64,000 bases of DNA from Planctomycetota bacterium (lineage in GTDB: Bacteria > Planctomycetota > Planctomycetia > Pirellulales > UBA1268): NCBI GenBank assembly GCA_003669605.1, contig QWOP01000082.1, forward strand, positions 1 to 64,000, given 5' to 3'. This document shows positions 1 through 8,600 of this stretch, piece by piece. Positions within the stretch are counted from its first letter, which is position 1, and each line of letters begins with the position of its first letter. A model generated the notes under the pieces. That model was given only the letters and a program-made list of their open reading frames with translations, was not told the origin of the DNA and did not search any database. The translations under genes were made by a program, and so were the position numbers.

Positions 1-416
1 GAACCGTGACTCCCGGCGGTAGGTTCCAGGAGCAGGCCATCGACAAGTTCCTGCCGCAGGTCGAGCCCCGGCGTTTCCTCGATGAGCCGCTTGACCTCCA
101 GTTGGTAGAGCCGCTTGTCGGCTTGGGCCCGGGGGCCGTGCATCGCCGGACCCTTGGAGCGGTTGAGGACACGGAAGTGGATGCCGGTGGCGTCGATGGC
201 CCGGCCCATGATGCCGCCGAGGGCGTCGACCTCCCGCACCAACTGGGCCTTGCCAACGCCACCGATGGCAGGGTTACAGCTCATCTGGCCGACGGTATCG
301 AGGTTCGACGAGAGCAGTGCCGTGCGGGCCCCGAGGCGGGCGGCGGCGCTGGCCGCCTCGACGCCGGCATGGCCGGCACCGATGACGATCACGTCGTAGT
401 CGTAGACGCTGCTCAT
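1..416 (-). CDS. mnmG: MnmG (GidA), tRNA uridine-5-carboxymethylaminomethyl modification enzyme, 5' part
   Basis: Only the N-terminal 138 codons are in the window; the gene runs off the left edge. The protein begins [20 protein letters not shown], an FAD-binding Rossmann motif (GAGHAG at residues 13-18), followed by the family signature [21 protein letters not shown] and [10 protein letters not shown]. With MnmE this FAD enzyme modifies the wobble uridine of several tRNAs in the cytoplasm. The ATG at 414-416 is the natural start because the conserved fold begins at residue 8. It is divergent from the metalloprotease gene across a 559 bp gap. Identification is very safe from the motif string alone. 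Confidence 0.95.
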   Translation of the reverse strand, partial: MSSVYDYDVIVIGAGHAGVEAASAAARLGARTALLSSNLDTVGQMSCNPAIGGVGKAQLVREVDALGGIMGRAIDATGIHFRVLNRSKGPAMHGPRAQADKRLYQLEVKRLIEETPGLDLRQELVDGLLLEPTAGSHG

Positions 417-975
417 GGAGGATCGGCGCAGGGAGGGAGGAAGCGGAAATCGGCCATTTCAGCCTTCTCCGCTCCTCCACCCTATCCCGAAGATCGGTCC
501 TCCTCCATGGCGACCCTCGACCTGCGGCCGCCATCGCTCAAATCGCCCGTGGGGACCGAAAACTGGCGTCCCGAAAACTGGCTAGGTAAGATCCTGGGTA
601 CGATCATTGTCCGGTCGGAGAGGGGGGGGGAGAAGGCCGGCAGATCCGGCACAGGCTCCCCGACAACCAGTGGTGCTTGAGAACGGATCGGCAGCGATCC
701 GATCTCCCAGAGGCACCATCTCCGTTCTGCCCATCATCTAGCACATCTACTCATCCAGGCATCCAGCACACCAGGAGCGGCCACCTCCTCCGGCGAGGGG
801 GCTTTCTCCAGCCGGGGACGTCGTCCCGGCGAACCTTCGTTCTGCCGACTGCGTATCCCCTCCAGATTCCGCCTGAAGGGCAAAGCCCTCTCAATACCTC
901 TGGCCCCGACCAACTTTTCACCGATCCACTCTGTCGCCAGTTCACATCCCTCCCCCAATTGACAAGGTGAGCGTC
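417..975. other. Intergenic region between divergent mnmG and metalloprotease gene
   Basis: No convincing gene is present in these 559 bases; the open frames here have no recognisable protein features. The region must hold the two divergent promoters. Visible structure includes a 12-base direct repeat at 556-567 and 571-582, a G-run at 621-630, and a near-palindrome at 811-830 (GCCGGGGACGTCGTCCCGGC) that could fold in the leader of the metalloprotease mRNA. I could not assign a confident -35/-10 pair. Confidence 0.6.
556..582. repeat. Two 12-bp direct repeats, 15-bp period
   Basis: The sequence ccgaaaactggc occurs at 556-567 and again, without mismatch, at 571-582. A 15-base period does not match the helical repeat, so a simple operator pair is not obvious. 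It lies about 140 bases upstream of the mnmG start. It may be a regulatory repeat or a chance duplication. Confidence 0.5.
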
Positions 976-2382
976 ATGCCGCGGACCAATCGCCCAATCG
1001 CTGCCCGCACCCCCCGCCGCGATATCGGCGTCGAGACCTTGGAGCCGCGCCACCTGATGGCGGGGCTTGTCCAGATGGACATCTCCGCGCCGACGCAGGT
1101 CTCGCGCACCAGTGACGCAGTATTCACCATTTCGATTGCCAAGCCTGCCGGTGCCACACCGGTGACCGTCCACTACCAGACGAGTGACGGTGGGGCCCAT
1201 GCCGGGCAGGACTACAAAGCCGTCAGCGGGGTCCTCGTGTTCCAGGGCGACGAGACAGATCACGTCGTCAATGTCCCCACCTTTGCCGGCCCTGACGGGT
1301 CTCCCAAGCCGTTACAGTTCACGATGGAGATCAGTGCGGCTACCAATGCCAAGATCATCCACAACCGGGCCACGACGAAGATCGTCAACGAGGCGCCAGG
1401 CTTCCAGGTGGATGTCCAGTTCGTGGGCGAAGTCTCGCAGCAAACCAAGGACGCCGCGCGGTGGGCGGCAAATCGCTGGGAGAAGGTGATCACCGGTGAC
1501 CTTCCCTCCGTGAATGTCGGCGGCGTGTACATCGACGATTTCCGGATCAGTGTCAGTGAGGAGGCGGTGGATGGGGAGTTTGGAATCCTCGCCTATGCTG
1601 GGCCGACGCGCGACATGGGAAATGGCGTCACTCAGGTCTTCAAGCGGACCAGTTCCAACACCTCGTACGGTGGTATTGCGGTCGTTGATTCGGCCGACAC
1701 CGCCAATCCACAACTCAAGGACATCCTCCTCCATGAGTTTGGCCACGCCTTTGGCATCGGTCCCTACTGGAACCTCTTCACGAAGATCCGTGGCTTCCCA
1801 GACCTCGGTCTGGTGAAGGGCTACGGCACCGATACTCCGATCTACATTGGTAAGTTCGCTCTGGCGGAATACCAAAAGCTCAGCCCCGGTGCCCCTGGCA
1901 TCCCACTGGAGTCGGACGGTGGCTCGGGCACCGCCGGGGCCCACTGGGACGAGGCGACCCTGGGCACCGAACTGATGACCGGATATCTCTCCAAAGGCAT
2001 GCCGCTGAGCCGGATCACGGTCGGAGCCCTTCGGGATCTGGGCTACTCAGTCAACTACGCCGCGGCCGATCCGTTTAAGCTCCCCGATCCGATCTCTGGC
2101 GCTGCCAGTGCGGCGATCGTCTCGGGCGGCTCCTCGAGCGGTTTGGCGGCCGGCACCTCTGGCACCGTTTCCAGCGGACCATCCTCCGCTGATGGCGGCA
2201 GGGTGATCTCGACCGCTGCTGGTGCAGCAAGCGGCGGCACGACCAGCGACGGAACATTCACCACCACGGTCACCACCTCGACCCGCACGGGGCGGACGAC
2301 CGTGACTCCCACCGCACCGCCGGTGGTAGGAGCCGGCCGGCAGCAGGCCTTTGCCTCCCTCGCGGTCCGACGGCTGGGATAA
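976..2382 (+). CDS. Secreted Calx-beta / zinc metalloprotease-like protein with LEPR-type planctomycete tag
   Basis: A 468-residue protein. The N-terminus has RDIGVETLEPRHLMAG at about residues 16-31, matching the planctomycete extracellular-protein tag (LEPR followed by hydrophobics). Residues about 35-135 look like a Calx-beta domain (VTVHYQTSDGGAHAGQDY). A metzincin-like region follows with HEFGHAFGIG, its HExxH at residues 253-257; the third zinc ligand is not the usual HExxHxxGxxH, since the residue three after the second Gly is not His, so catalysis is unproven. A low-complexity Ser/Gly/Thr tail ends the protein. The ATG at 976 is preferred over the in-frame GTG at 967 because AAGGTGAG at 964-971 fits a Shine-Dalgarno for it. 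Probably surface-exposed or secreted. Confidence 0.75.
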   Translation: MPRTNRPIAARTPRRDIGVETLEPRHLMAGLVQMDISAPTQVSRTSDAVFTISIAKPAGATPVTVHYQTSDGGAHAGQDYKAVSGVLVFQGDETDHVVNVPTFAGPDGSPKPLQFTMEISAATNAKIIHNRATTKIVNEAPGFQVDVQFVGEVSQQTKDAARWAANRWEKVITGDLPSVNVGGVYIDDFRISVSEEAVDGEFGILAYAGPTRDMGNGVTQVFKRTSSNTSYGGIAVVDSADTANPQLKDILLHEFGHAFGIGPYWNLFTKIRGFPDLGLVKGYGTDTPIYIGKFALAEYQKLSPGAPGIPLESDGGSGTAGAHWDEATLGTELMTGYLSKGMPLSRITVGALRDLGYSVNYAAADPFKLPDPISGAASAAIVSGGSSSGLAAGTSGTVSSGPSSADGGRVISTAAGAASGGTTSDGTFTTTVTTSTRTGRTTVTPTAPPVVGAGRQQAFASLAVRRLG

Positions 2383-2413
2383 CGGCGGCCCGCGAGTTGG
2401 TTTGGCAGGTGCG

Positions 2414-4168
2414 TCAGGCAGCGGCGGCCCGGGCGGGGGGGGGGAGTTTAAACAGCGCAAAGAGTTCGTCGACTGTCAGCCCCGTCCCTTCCCCCGGCTC
2501 GGTCTGCGAAAGGATCGCCTCAGAGAGGTTGCGCTTCTTGCGGAGCACCTCGTCGATCCGTTCCTCGATCGTGTCGGCCGCCAGGTAGCGACTCACAGTC
2601 ACGGCGCCGGCGGCGCCGATCCGGTGGGCGCGGTTGATCGCCTGATCCTCCACCGCGGGGTTCCACCAGCGGTCGAAGAGGAACACATACTGCGAGAACT
2701 GCAGGTTCAGCCCCACGGCGCCTGCACCGTAGGAGAGAAGGAGCACAGAGTGTTCCTTCTGGTGTTTGAAGCGGCGGATCGCCTCGTCGCGGGCGGCGGT
2801 CGACATCCCGCCGTGGTACTCCAGGGCCCCAAACCGGCCAAGCGCCGTTTTCAACCGGCCGAGGGTCTCCACCCACTGGCTGAAGACCAGCGCCTTGCGG
2901 CCACTGGCCTGGATCTCCTCCAGATCGGATTGGAGGCAGTCAAGCTTGGCGCTCTCGCCGGTGGCGGTGTCGAAGTTGCAAACCTGCTTGAGACGGAGCA
3001 CCAGTTCGAAAACATGGCGGATCGTCGCCGAGCGCCCCATATCAGCCAGGCGAAGAACGCCATCCTCCTCGGCCTGCCGGTAGGTCTCGCGCTGCTCGGG
3101 GGTGAGTTCGATCCGCTCATCGCGGTTGAGCCGTGGGGGAAGATCCTTGAGAACCTTGTCTTTCGTTCTGCGCAAGACATGATCGGCAGCGGCCGAGCCC
3201 ATCTCGCGCGGTGACATCTGCTCATGGAGTTGCCCGGGGGCCACGAATTCGAAGATTCCCACCAGATCGTCGGATGAGTTTTCCACCGGTGTGCCGGTCA
3301 GCGCCCAACTCCGTCGCCTGGAGAGGGATCGGACCGCGTGGCTGGTCTGGCTCGCGCGGTTCTTGATCCGCTGTGCCTCGTCGAGAACCACCAGATCGAA
3401 CGACACGCCCAATTCCGCCACCATCTCCCGGTCGCGGACCACCGATTCGTAGTTGGCGATCTTCACCGCCACGTCGGGCAGCGACCACAGCCAGCGGCGT
3501 TTTTGCGGATCCCCTTCGATCACCGCCACGGGGATCTCGCTGGCCCAGTCGCCCAGTTCCCGGACCCAGTTGGAGACCAGTCCCTTGGGGCAGACGACAA
3601 GCACGCGGCGTGCTTCACCGGCATGGATCAGGAGGCGGAGTGACGAGATCGCCTGCATCGACTTGCCGAGCCCCATTTCGTCGGCCAAGACAGCGCCGTG
3701 GCGTGGGAGGAGAAAGGCCATCCCCTCGAGTTGGAAGGGGAACGGCTGGCGGGGGAATCCCAGCCGGCAGGACCGCAGCAGCGACTCCAGATCGGGCTGG
3801 AGGAGGAAAAACAGCCGTTCCTCCATCCGCACCACATCCCCCGGAGGCGCAATTCGGGTGCGGAGCAGTCGGGGCACGGCGCCGGCCCCCCTCCCCTCCT
3901 CCTTCCCGCTGTCCGGCACTGCCGATCCTTGCGCGAATTCCACCGGGGGCGCCACATTGGCCACCGCCGAGGCGTGCCGCGGAAAGCGGTAGCGGCTCAC
4001 CGCTGGCGCCGAGTTCAGCAGCGGCAGGGAAGTAACGACGGGCACCGCTCCGGCCAGCGGCAGGCGCAGCACCCGCGGCATGGCGAGTGCCGCAAGCGGC
4101 ACCTTCATCGCCCGCGGCGTGGAGAGCACCAAGTCGTCGCCAGCAATCGTCCGCAGGCCATCGGCCAT
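2414..4168 (-). CDS. SNF2-family DEAD/DEAH helicase (HepA/RapA-like)
   Basis: 584 residues with a complete SNF2 ATPase core. Motif I is LADEMGLGKS (Asp163 to Ser170, Lys169 the Walker lysine), motif II is DEAQ with RIKN near residue 263, motif III includes ALTGTPVENS, and the C-terminal lobe has GAVGLNLQ, DRWWNPAVEDQA and NRAHRIG. These proteins remodel or translocate on double-stranded DNA; in bacteria they are linked to RNA polymerase recycling or DNA repair, but which applies here cannot be read from the sequence. No SWIM zinc finger is visible in the roughly 130-residue N-terminus. It is convergent with the metalloprotease gene and shares strand with the small gene upstream, 111 bases away. 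Confidence 0.9.
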   Translation of the reverse strand: MADGLRTIAGDDLVLSTPRAMKVPLAALAMPRVLRLPLAGAVPVVTSLPLLNSAPAVSRYRFPRHASAVANVAPPVEFAQGSAVPDSGKEEGRGAGAVPRLLRTRIAPPGDVVRMEERLFFLLQPDLESLLRSCRLGFPRQPFPFQLEGMAFLLPRHGAVLADEMGLGKSMQAISSLRLLIHAGEARRVLVVCPKGLVSNWVRELGDWASEIPVAVIEGDPQKRRWLWSLPDVAVKIANYESVVRDREMVAELGVSFDLVVLDEAQRIKNRASQTSHAVRSLSRRRSWALTGTPVENSSDDLVGIFEFVAPGQLHEQMSPREMGSAAADHVLRRTKDKVLKDLPPRLNRDERIELTPEQRETYRQAEEDGVLRLADMGRSATIRHVFELVLRLKQVCNFDTATGESAKLDCLQSDLEEIQASGRKALVFSQWVETLGRLKTALGRFGALEYHGGMSTAARDEAIRRFKHQKEHSVLLLSYGAGAVGLNLQFSQYVFLFDRWWNPAVEDQAINRAHRIGAAGAVTVSRYLAADTIEERIDEVLRKKRNLSEAILSQTEPGEGTGLTVDELFALFKLPPPARAAAA

Positions 4169-4279
4169 CGCTTGACTTCCCCCATGGTGACCGAGCCGGC
4201 CTCGACGGGCCGCGCCACAGCACTCAGAATCTTCAGAGCCCCGAACCTTGAGAGCTCCGAACCTTTTAAAACCGGGCTC

Positions 4280-4795
4280 TCAGTGCCGCTGCGCTTCCTC
4301 GATGGCGGAGCGGATCCGCTCAAACGGCTCGCAGAGATCGACCGCACCGGCGAGGATCTCAAGCAAGCGGCGCAGCGACTGGGAATCACCCTTCTCCCCT
4401 GGGGTGACCGTTGGAGTGACCGTCACGCCGCCGATCACAAAGCCACCGCTTCCCTCCTCCCCCGAGAGACGCTGCACCAGCGCCACCGGGAGCAGGGTGT
4501 GGGAGCGGACATGAAGCATCGCCTCGGAGTCGATGAGCACCGCCACCGGTGCAGCCCCCCCCTCGGCCAGGAGGGCGGCGCCGATCTGCCGGCCGTGGAG
4601 GTGGCCTTGGAGCGTCGCGCCGTAGAGGATCTGCTGCGCTCGCGACACCTTGAGCGGTGTCGTGCAGTGAAACTCCAGCGGTCGCCCTCCAGCGTCCACG
4701 ACCAGGTAGCCCCCGAACACTCCATGCGTCGGGGAGTCGACCGTGGTGAGGAAGCCGAACGTCGGATCGGAACTCTCATTCCCCTGCTGCTGCAT
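4280..4795 (-). CDS. Unrecognised 171-residue protein
   Basis: The frame is open further upstream, but the upstream part is Pro/Arg-rich and unlike a real N-terminus, so the ATG at 4793-4795 (MQQQGNESSDPTFGFLTTVD) is proposed. The body is a mixed alpha/beta sequence with GVFGGYLVVDAGGRPLEFHC, QILYGATLQGHLHG and AVLIDSEAMLHVR, then an acidic C-terminal helix. No signal peptide, membrane segment or cofactor motif is visible. It lies directly upstream of the SNF2 helicase on the same strand and may share its transcript. I do not recognise the family. Confidence 0.65.
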   Translation of the reverse strand: MQQQGNESSDPTFGFLTTVDSPTHGVFGGYLVVDAGGRPLEFHCTTPLKVSRAQQILYGATLQGHLHGRQIGAALLAEGGAAPVAVLIDSEAMLHVRSHTLLPVALVQRLSGEEGSGGFVIGGVTVTPTVTPGEKGDSQSLRRLLEILAGAVDLCEPFERIRSAIEEAQRH

Positions 4796-5051
4796 GGCTG
4801 TCGCCGCTGGTGTCGCGGTCGTTCCGTTCGCGAAGTTGTCAGGAAAACGACGGCCTGGTGGGTGTGCCCCACCTGCCGCGGCGCGGCATCTCCGTCTGCC
4901 CTTGCATCGGGCGTGGCAGGGCGGCACTTGAGGAGCGGTGTTTGGCCGCTGTTGCCGCGGCGGGAAGCCTTGGGGCAGAGCAAACTGGGGAAACCCTGCC
5001 GGTCCCGGAAGAATTGTTCCTGCGGAGGGGAAAAGTGGGCAGTGAGCAGGC

Positions 5052-5060
5052 TGTGGATAA
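5052..5060 (-). promoter_or_regulatory. Perfect DnaA-box sequence (TTATCCACA)
   Basis: The plus strand reads TGTGGATAA, so the minus strand gives TTATCCACA, the consensus DnaA box. It sits in a non-coding gap. Near matches (TTTTCCACG and TTTTCCACT) occur in the inverted repeat about 75-100 bases downstream. One perfect 9-mer can occur by chance, so function is uncertain. Confidence 0.4.
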
Positions 5061-5128
5061 ACTGCCGGCCCTGGCTCCACGAGGCGGTCGCGAGTGCGTA
5101 GCACTGGAGAAAACCGGAGGTTTTTCAA

Positions 5129-5159
5129 GTGGAAAAAGGTCAGGGATGACTTTTTCCAC
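5129..5159. repeat. 10-bp perfect inverted repeat (GTGGAAAAAG ... CTTTTTCCAC)
   Basis: GTGGAAAAAG at 5129-5138 is exactly complementary to CTTTTTCCAC at 5150-5159, with an 11-base spacer. It lies 87 bases upstream of the next gene. It could be an operator for a dimeric regulator or a hairpin. Each arm also matches a DnaA box at eight of nine positions, which is why it is considered together with the box at 5052. Confidence 0.6.
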
Positions 5160-5245
5160 GGGCAGTTGGGGCTACCATTCGGCTGGGGCTGGGTAGAATT
5201 CCCTCCGGTGCGCAGTCCCGACCCTTCCCGTCAGCGAGCGGTGCT

Positions 5246-5719
5246 ATGAGCGATCTTCCGCCGGTGTACACGCAATTCGATATCTCGGCCAACTCCGTCC
5301 CCCCTGGGCGCCAACCCGGTGGTGAGGGAATGTCGCAGCAGCTGCTCGCCGAGTCGGTGGTGCTGCAGCGGCAGCAGTGCGCACTGCTCACCCGGCAGTG
5401 CGAACTGCTCACGGAACTCGCGGCCCAGGTCTCGCTGCAGCAGCGGCAGCGGGCGGCGGAACTCAAGGCCTGGAAGGATGCCAACCCCGATCTGGCCCAG
5501 GCCTGCCGCCGGGCGGCAGAATCGCTGGCCAAGGTCCACACCGAATTCCTCGCCGGCATCGCCACAGAGGCCTTCGACAACGCCGAGAACTATTCTGATA
5601 GCGAGTACGCGTTGGGAGAGTTCATCGACCGCTACGGCCCCCGGCTGGCGCACTTTAACGGCGTGCTACAACTTTTTGCCCAACTCGGGGCCGCTCCGCC
5701 CCAACCGTCCGAAGGTTGA
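5246..5719 (+). CDS. Unrecognised 157-residue helical protein
   Basis: The protein begins MSDLPPVYTQFDISANSVPP. Residues 30-80 are rich in Gln, Leu and Glu (LTRQCELLTELAAQVSLQQR) and should form a coiled coil. A second helical part carries AWKDANPDLAQACRRAAESL and FLAGIATEAFDN. No signal peptide or membrane segment is seen, so it is probably cytoplasmic and self-associating. It is 108 bases upstream of the adenylating enzyme on the same strand, but nothing in the sequence ties it to that pathway. I do not recognise the family. Confidence 0.7.
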   Translation: MSDLPPVYTQFDISANSVPPGRQPGGEGMSQQLLAESVVLQRQQCALLTRQCELLTELAAQVSLQQRQRAAELKAWKDANPDLAQACRRAAESLAKVHTEFLAGIATEAFDNAENYSDSEYALGEFIDRYGPRLAHFNGVLQLFAQLGAAPPQPSEG

Positions 5720-5827
5720 CTCACAGCATTCGCAGTCTGCTCGCTGCCGATGGAGTAACGGGCAACGAGCGAGCCCAGCCACCCCTACCCCAAAAACACT
5801 CTCCCCAAAAACCCCAGGGATTCCGCG

Positions 5828-6955
5828 ATGTCCACCGATGTTCCCGCCAAGAAACCGGTCTTCCAGGTTGCCGACGATGCCACGGTGAAGAAGGCTCGTG
5901 CCAATCTCGATGCGCATGCCGTCGAGATGATGGCCTGGCACTTCCACCCGTCGACGGGTTGTCCGTTCTGGCTGGAATACGCCAAGTCGCTCCCCTTCAA
6001 CCCCGTCACCGAGGTGAAGAACTTCGACGACCTGAAGAAATTCCCCCCCTTCCAGGACGAGTGGCTCCGCGGCGGTCCGGTGACCCGCTGGATCCCCCAG
6101 GGGTTCGCCGGCCAGCCGGCTTTCGTATTCGAGACCGGCGGCACCACCGGCGTCCCAAAGTCGCGGGTCAACATGCGTGACTTCCGCACCGACTACGAGC
6201 AGTTCAGCGACACGCTCCCCGAGGAGTTTTTCCCCCGCGGCGCCAACTGGCTGATGCTCGGCCCCTCCGGGCCGCGGCGGCTGCGGCTCTCGATCGAGCA
6301 CCTTGCTCAGCACCGCGGCGGCATCTGCTTCTGTGTCGATCTCGATCCGCGCTGGGTGATCAAGCTCATCCAGAAGGGTTGGATGGAGCACCTCGAGGCC
6401 TATAAGCAGCACTGCATCGATCAGGCGATCACGATTCTCGAGGCCGGGCACGATGTGAAGTGCATGTTCACGACGCCGAAGTTGCTGGAGTCGTTGGCGC
6501 TGGCATTGGAGAAGCGTGGAACAACGCTCCGCAAGGCAGGGATCACCGGGATCTTCTCTGGAGGGACCGAGTTCACCCCGCAGTGGACCAGGTTCGCGGT
6601 CGAGGAACTGCTCGATGGCGCTTACATGACCCCAACCTACGGCAACACGCTGATGGGACTGGCGGCGTCGCGGCCGGTGGTGCCTGCCGATGGCTACACG
6701 ATCGCCTACTACGCCCCGCAACCGCGGGCCGTGATCGAGGTCGTCGACTTTGACGATACCAACGCGGTCGTTCCCTACGGCGGCACCGGGCGGGTGAAAC
6801 TCACCACGCTCACCAAGGAGACGTTCGTGCCTGGCTTCCTCGAACGCGACGAGGGCGAGCGGGAACTCCCGTATGTGAAATATCCGTGGGACGGTATCAG
6901 TGGCGTCCGTCCGTTCCGCGAATTAGCGGCCTCCACCACCGTCGGCGTGTACTGA
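5828..6955 (+). CDS. AMP-forming acyl-activating enzyme, LuxE / phenylacetate-CoA ligase-like
   Basis: 375 residues, the length of LuxE acyl-protein synthetases and shorter than full acyl-CoA synthetases. Core adenylation motifs are present: the phosphate loop ETGGTTGVPKS at residues 102-112, SGGTEF at 244-249 and the TYGNT turn at 270-274. The short C-terminal part ends in GVRPFRELAASTTVGVY. The family adenylates a carboxylic acid with ATP and transfers the acyl group to CoA or a protein thiol. The next two genes encode an aldehyde dehydrogenase and an alcohol dehydrogenase, so the simplest reading is activation of a carboxylate for reduction. The acid cannot be deduced; long-chain fatty acid and aryl acid are both possible. 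Confidence 0.85.
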   Translation: MSTDVPAKKPVFQVADDATVKKARANLDAHAVEMMAWHFHPSTGCPFWLEYAKSLPFNPVTEVKNFDDLKKFPPFQDEWLRGGPVTRWIPQGFAGQPAFVFETGGTTGVPKSRVNMRDFRTDYEQFSDTLPEEFFPRGANWLMLGPSGPRRLRLSIEHLAQHRGGICFCVDLDPRWVIKLIQKGWMEHLEAYKQHCIDQAITILEAGHDVKCMFTTPKLLESLALALEKRGTTLRKAGITGIFSGGTEFTPQWTRFAVEELLDGAYMTPTYGNTLMGLAASRPVVPADGYTIAYYAPQPRAVIEVVDFDDTNAVVPYGGTGRVKLTTLTKETFVPGFLERDEGERELPYVKYPWDGISGVRPFRELAASTTVGVY

Positions 6956-6961
6956 TCTCAC

Positions 6962-6992
6962 GCCCGCCGGGCCATCGATGGCCCCGGCGGGC
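6962..6992. terminator. GC-rich hairpin after the adenylating-enzyme gene
   Basis: Starting 6 bases after the stop codon, gcccgccggg is followed by ccatcgatgg and then ccccggcgggc, giving a long stem with a central palindrome and one extra C. No T-run follows, so it is not a classical intrinsic terminator. It may attenuate or stabilise the transcript ahead of the aldehyde dehydrogenase gene. Confidence 0.4.
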
Positions 6993-7148
6993 TTGCTGCT
7001 CGCAAGCGGGCCACAAGGCTTGGCTGCGAGGGAGCGGCCGCACCTCCGGGCGGCCGTGGCCGCTTGGCGGCGGCCGAGGCGCTGCCATTGGTCAGCCCTC
7101 AGCGGAGTGGACATCGTCAATCCCCAAACCGTCTCGCGGAGTCTTGGC

Positions 7149-8579
7149 ATGCATCTTCCCGCCTACCGTTTCGGCAAGCCCTATGAGTCGGTCGAGCGCA
7201 CGACGCTGGTTCACTTCCTCACCGGTGAACCGGTGGTCGAGGTCAGCCAGGTGGGCGGAGCGATCGTCGGTCGCGATATGCAAAAGGGGGCCCGAGCCCG
7301 CGAAGCGCTCCTGGCAATCGATCCCGAAGAGATCGTGGAGCGGCTGCAGACGGCCGGCAACCTCTACGCCCATGGCACGCTCCCGATGGGGGACTCCCGG
7401 CAGTCGCCTGAGGATTTCGTAAAGCAGCAGTCGGCTACCACCGGCCTGCCCGAATCGCTCTGCCGGGCCAACATGCAGAAGAACCTGTTCGTCCTCTCCA
7501 ACATGGACCGGATGCTCGACGCCCTTTCCCGCGGCCTGCCGCCGGAGGTCTTCTGGAAGGGGTATGGCCGTGAGCAGCGGGGCGTGGTGGTCAGTTATCA
7601 GGCGCAGTCGCCGGTGCTCGGACTGGTCCTCCCCTCCAATTCGCCCGGTGTGCACACCCTCTGGCTGCCGGTGATCGCCTTGGGGGTCGGATTGGTGATG
7701 AAGCCCGGTGGCCAAGAACCCTGGACGCCGTACCGGATGGCGGCAGCGATGATCGAGGCGGGGATCCCTGCCGAGGCGATCGGCCTCTACCCCGGTGCCA
7801 CCGATGTCGGGGCTTCGATCCTCGCCTCCTGCAAGCGGAGCATGATCTTCGGCAGTGCCAAGACGGTCGAGCAGTACCGCGGCAATCCCGGCGTCCAAGT
7901 CCATGGCCCCGGATTTTCGAAGATCCTCCTCGGTGACGACTGTGTCGACCGCTGGGAGGAGTATCTCGACTTGATGGTGGAAAGTGTGGCGATCAACGGC
8001 GGCCGGGGCTGCATCAACGCCTCAGCCATCTATGCCAGCCGGCATACCGAGGCGATCGCCGCGGGCTTGGCCGAGCGACTCGGTCCGGTCGATGTCCTGC
8101 CCCCCGATGACCCTGCCGCCAAACTCGCCGCCTTCACGATCCCAGGGGCCGCCAAGGCGATCTGGGGGCAGATCGAGGCTGGTCTGGCGGCCCCGGGAGT
8201 GACGCATGCCACGGAGAGCTACGGGCCGAGGCTTGTGGAGGGGGAGCGGTGCGGATGGCTGCGGCCGGTGGTGGCCCACTGCACGTCCGCGGAGCCGGCG
8301 ATCGCCAAGGCCGAGTACATGTTTCCGTTTGTCGCCGTGGTGAAGTGCCCGCAAGCGGCGATGCTTGAGAAGATCGGCCCCACGCTGGTCGGCACAGCGA
8401 TCTGCGACGACCCCGTCTTCCGTTCGGCGCTGGTCAACTGCACCGAGATCGATCGCCTCAACTTGGGGCCCATCCCCACCACAAGGCTCGATTGGTTGCA
8501 GCCCCACGAAGGCAACATTATCGACTTCCTCTACCGTTCGCGGGCGCTGCAGGTGCCGGCCGCGGCCGGTGTGGCCTGA
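7149..8579 (+). CDS. Aldehyde dehydrogenase-superfamily protein, probably acyl-CoA (or acyl-thioester) reductase
   Basis: 476 residues from the ATG at 7149, which has GGAG at 7138-7141 with good spacing; the frame is open further upstream but that part is low-quality Arg-rich sequence. The NAD(P)-binding half carries LGLVLPSNSPGVHTLWLPV and MKPGGQEPWTPYRM. The nucleophile is Cys288 in NGGRGCINAS. The stretch that normally supplies the general-base Glu (ELGGK) reads KILLGDD, as expected for CoA-acylating enzymes that do not hydrolyse the thioester. Between an acid-activating enzyme and an alcohol dehydrogenase, it most likely reduces an acyl thioester to the aldehyde, like LuxC. Reduction direction is inferred from context. 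Confidence 0.85.
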   Translation: MHLPAYRFGKPYESVERTTLVHFLTGEPVVEVSQVGGAIVGRDMQKGARAREALLAIDPEEIVERLQTAGNLYAHGTLPMGDSRQSPEDFVKQQSATTGLPESLCRANMQKNLFVLSNMDRMLDALSRGLPPEVFWKGYGREQRGVVVSYQAQSPVLGLVLPSNSPGVHTLWLPVIALGVGLVMKPGGQEPWTPYRMAAAMIEAGIPAEAIGLYPGATDVGASILASCKRSMIFGSAKTVEQYRGNPGVQVHGPGFSKILLGDDCVDRWEEYLDLMVESVAINGGRGCINASAIYASRHTEAIAAGLAERLGPVDVLPPDDPAAKLAAFTIPGAAKAIWGQIEAGLAAPGVTHATESYGPRLVEGERCGWLRPVVAHCTSAEPAIAKAEYMFPFVAVVKCPQAAMLEKIGPTLVGTAICDDPVFRSALVNCTEIDRLNLGPIPTTRLDWLQPHEGNIIDFLYRSRALQVPAAAGVA

Positions 8580-8600
8580 ATCGGGTACCGAGAGGCCGCT

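Larger units (their letters stand above)
4796..5245. other. Intergenic region between divergent small genes, with a DnaA-box sequence and an inverted repeat
   Basis: The 450 bases between two divergently transcribed small genes contain no convincing coding frame. Two notable elements are listed separately: a perfect DnaA-box sequence at 5052-5060 and a 10-bp inverted repeat at 5129-5159. The part from about 5100 to 5160 is locally richer in A/T than its surroundings. Promoters for both flanking genes should lie here; the stretch gggtagaattc near 5190-5200 is a possible -10 area for the plus-strand gene. Confidence 0.6.

Noticed and set aside
6-680. Long plus-strand frame opposite mnmG
   Set aside because: It is antisense to a clear MnmG N-terminus on the minus strand and has no recognisable protein character.
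6993-7148. N-terminal extension of the aldehyde dehydrogenase frame
   Set aside because: The upstream codons give an Arg/Ala-rich string unlike the family, and a good Shine-Dalgarno precedes the ATG at 7149.
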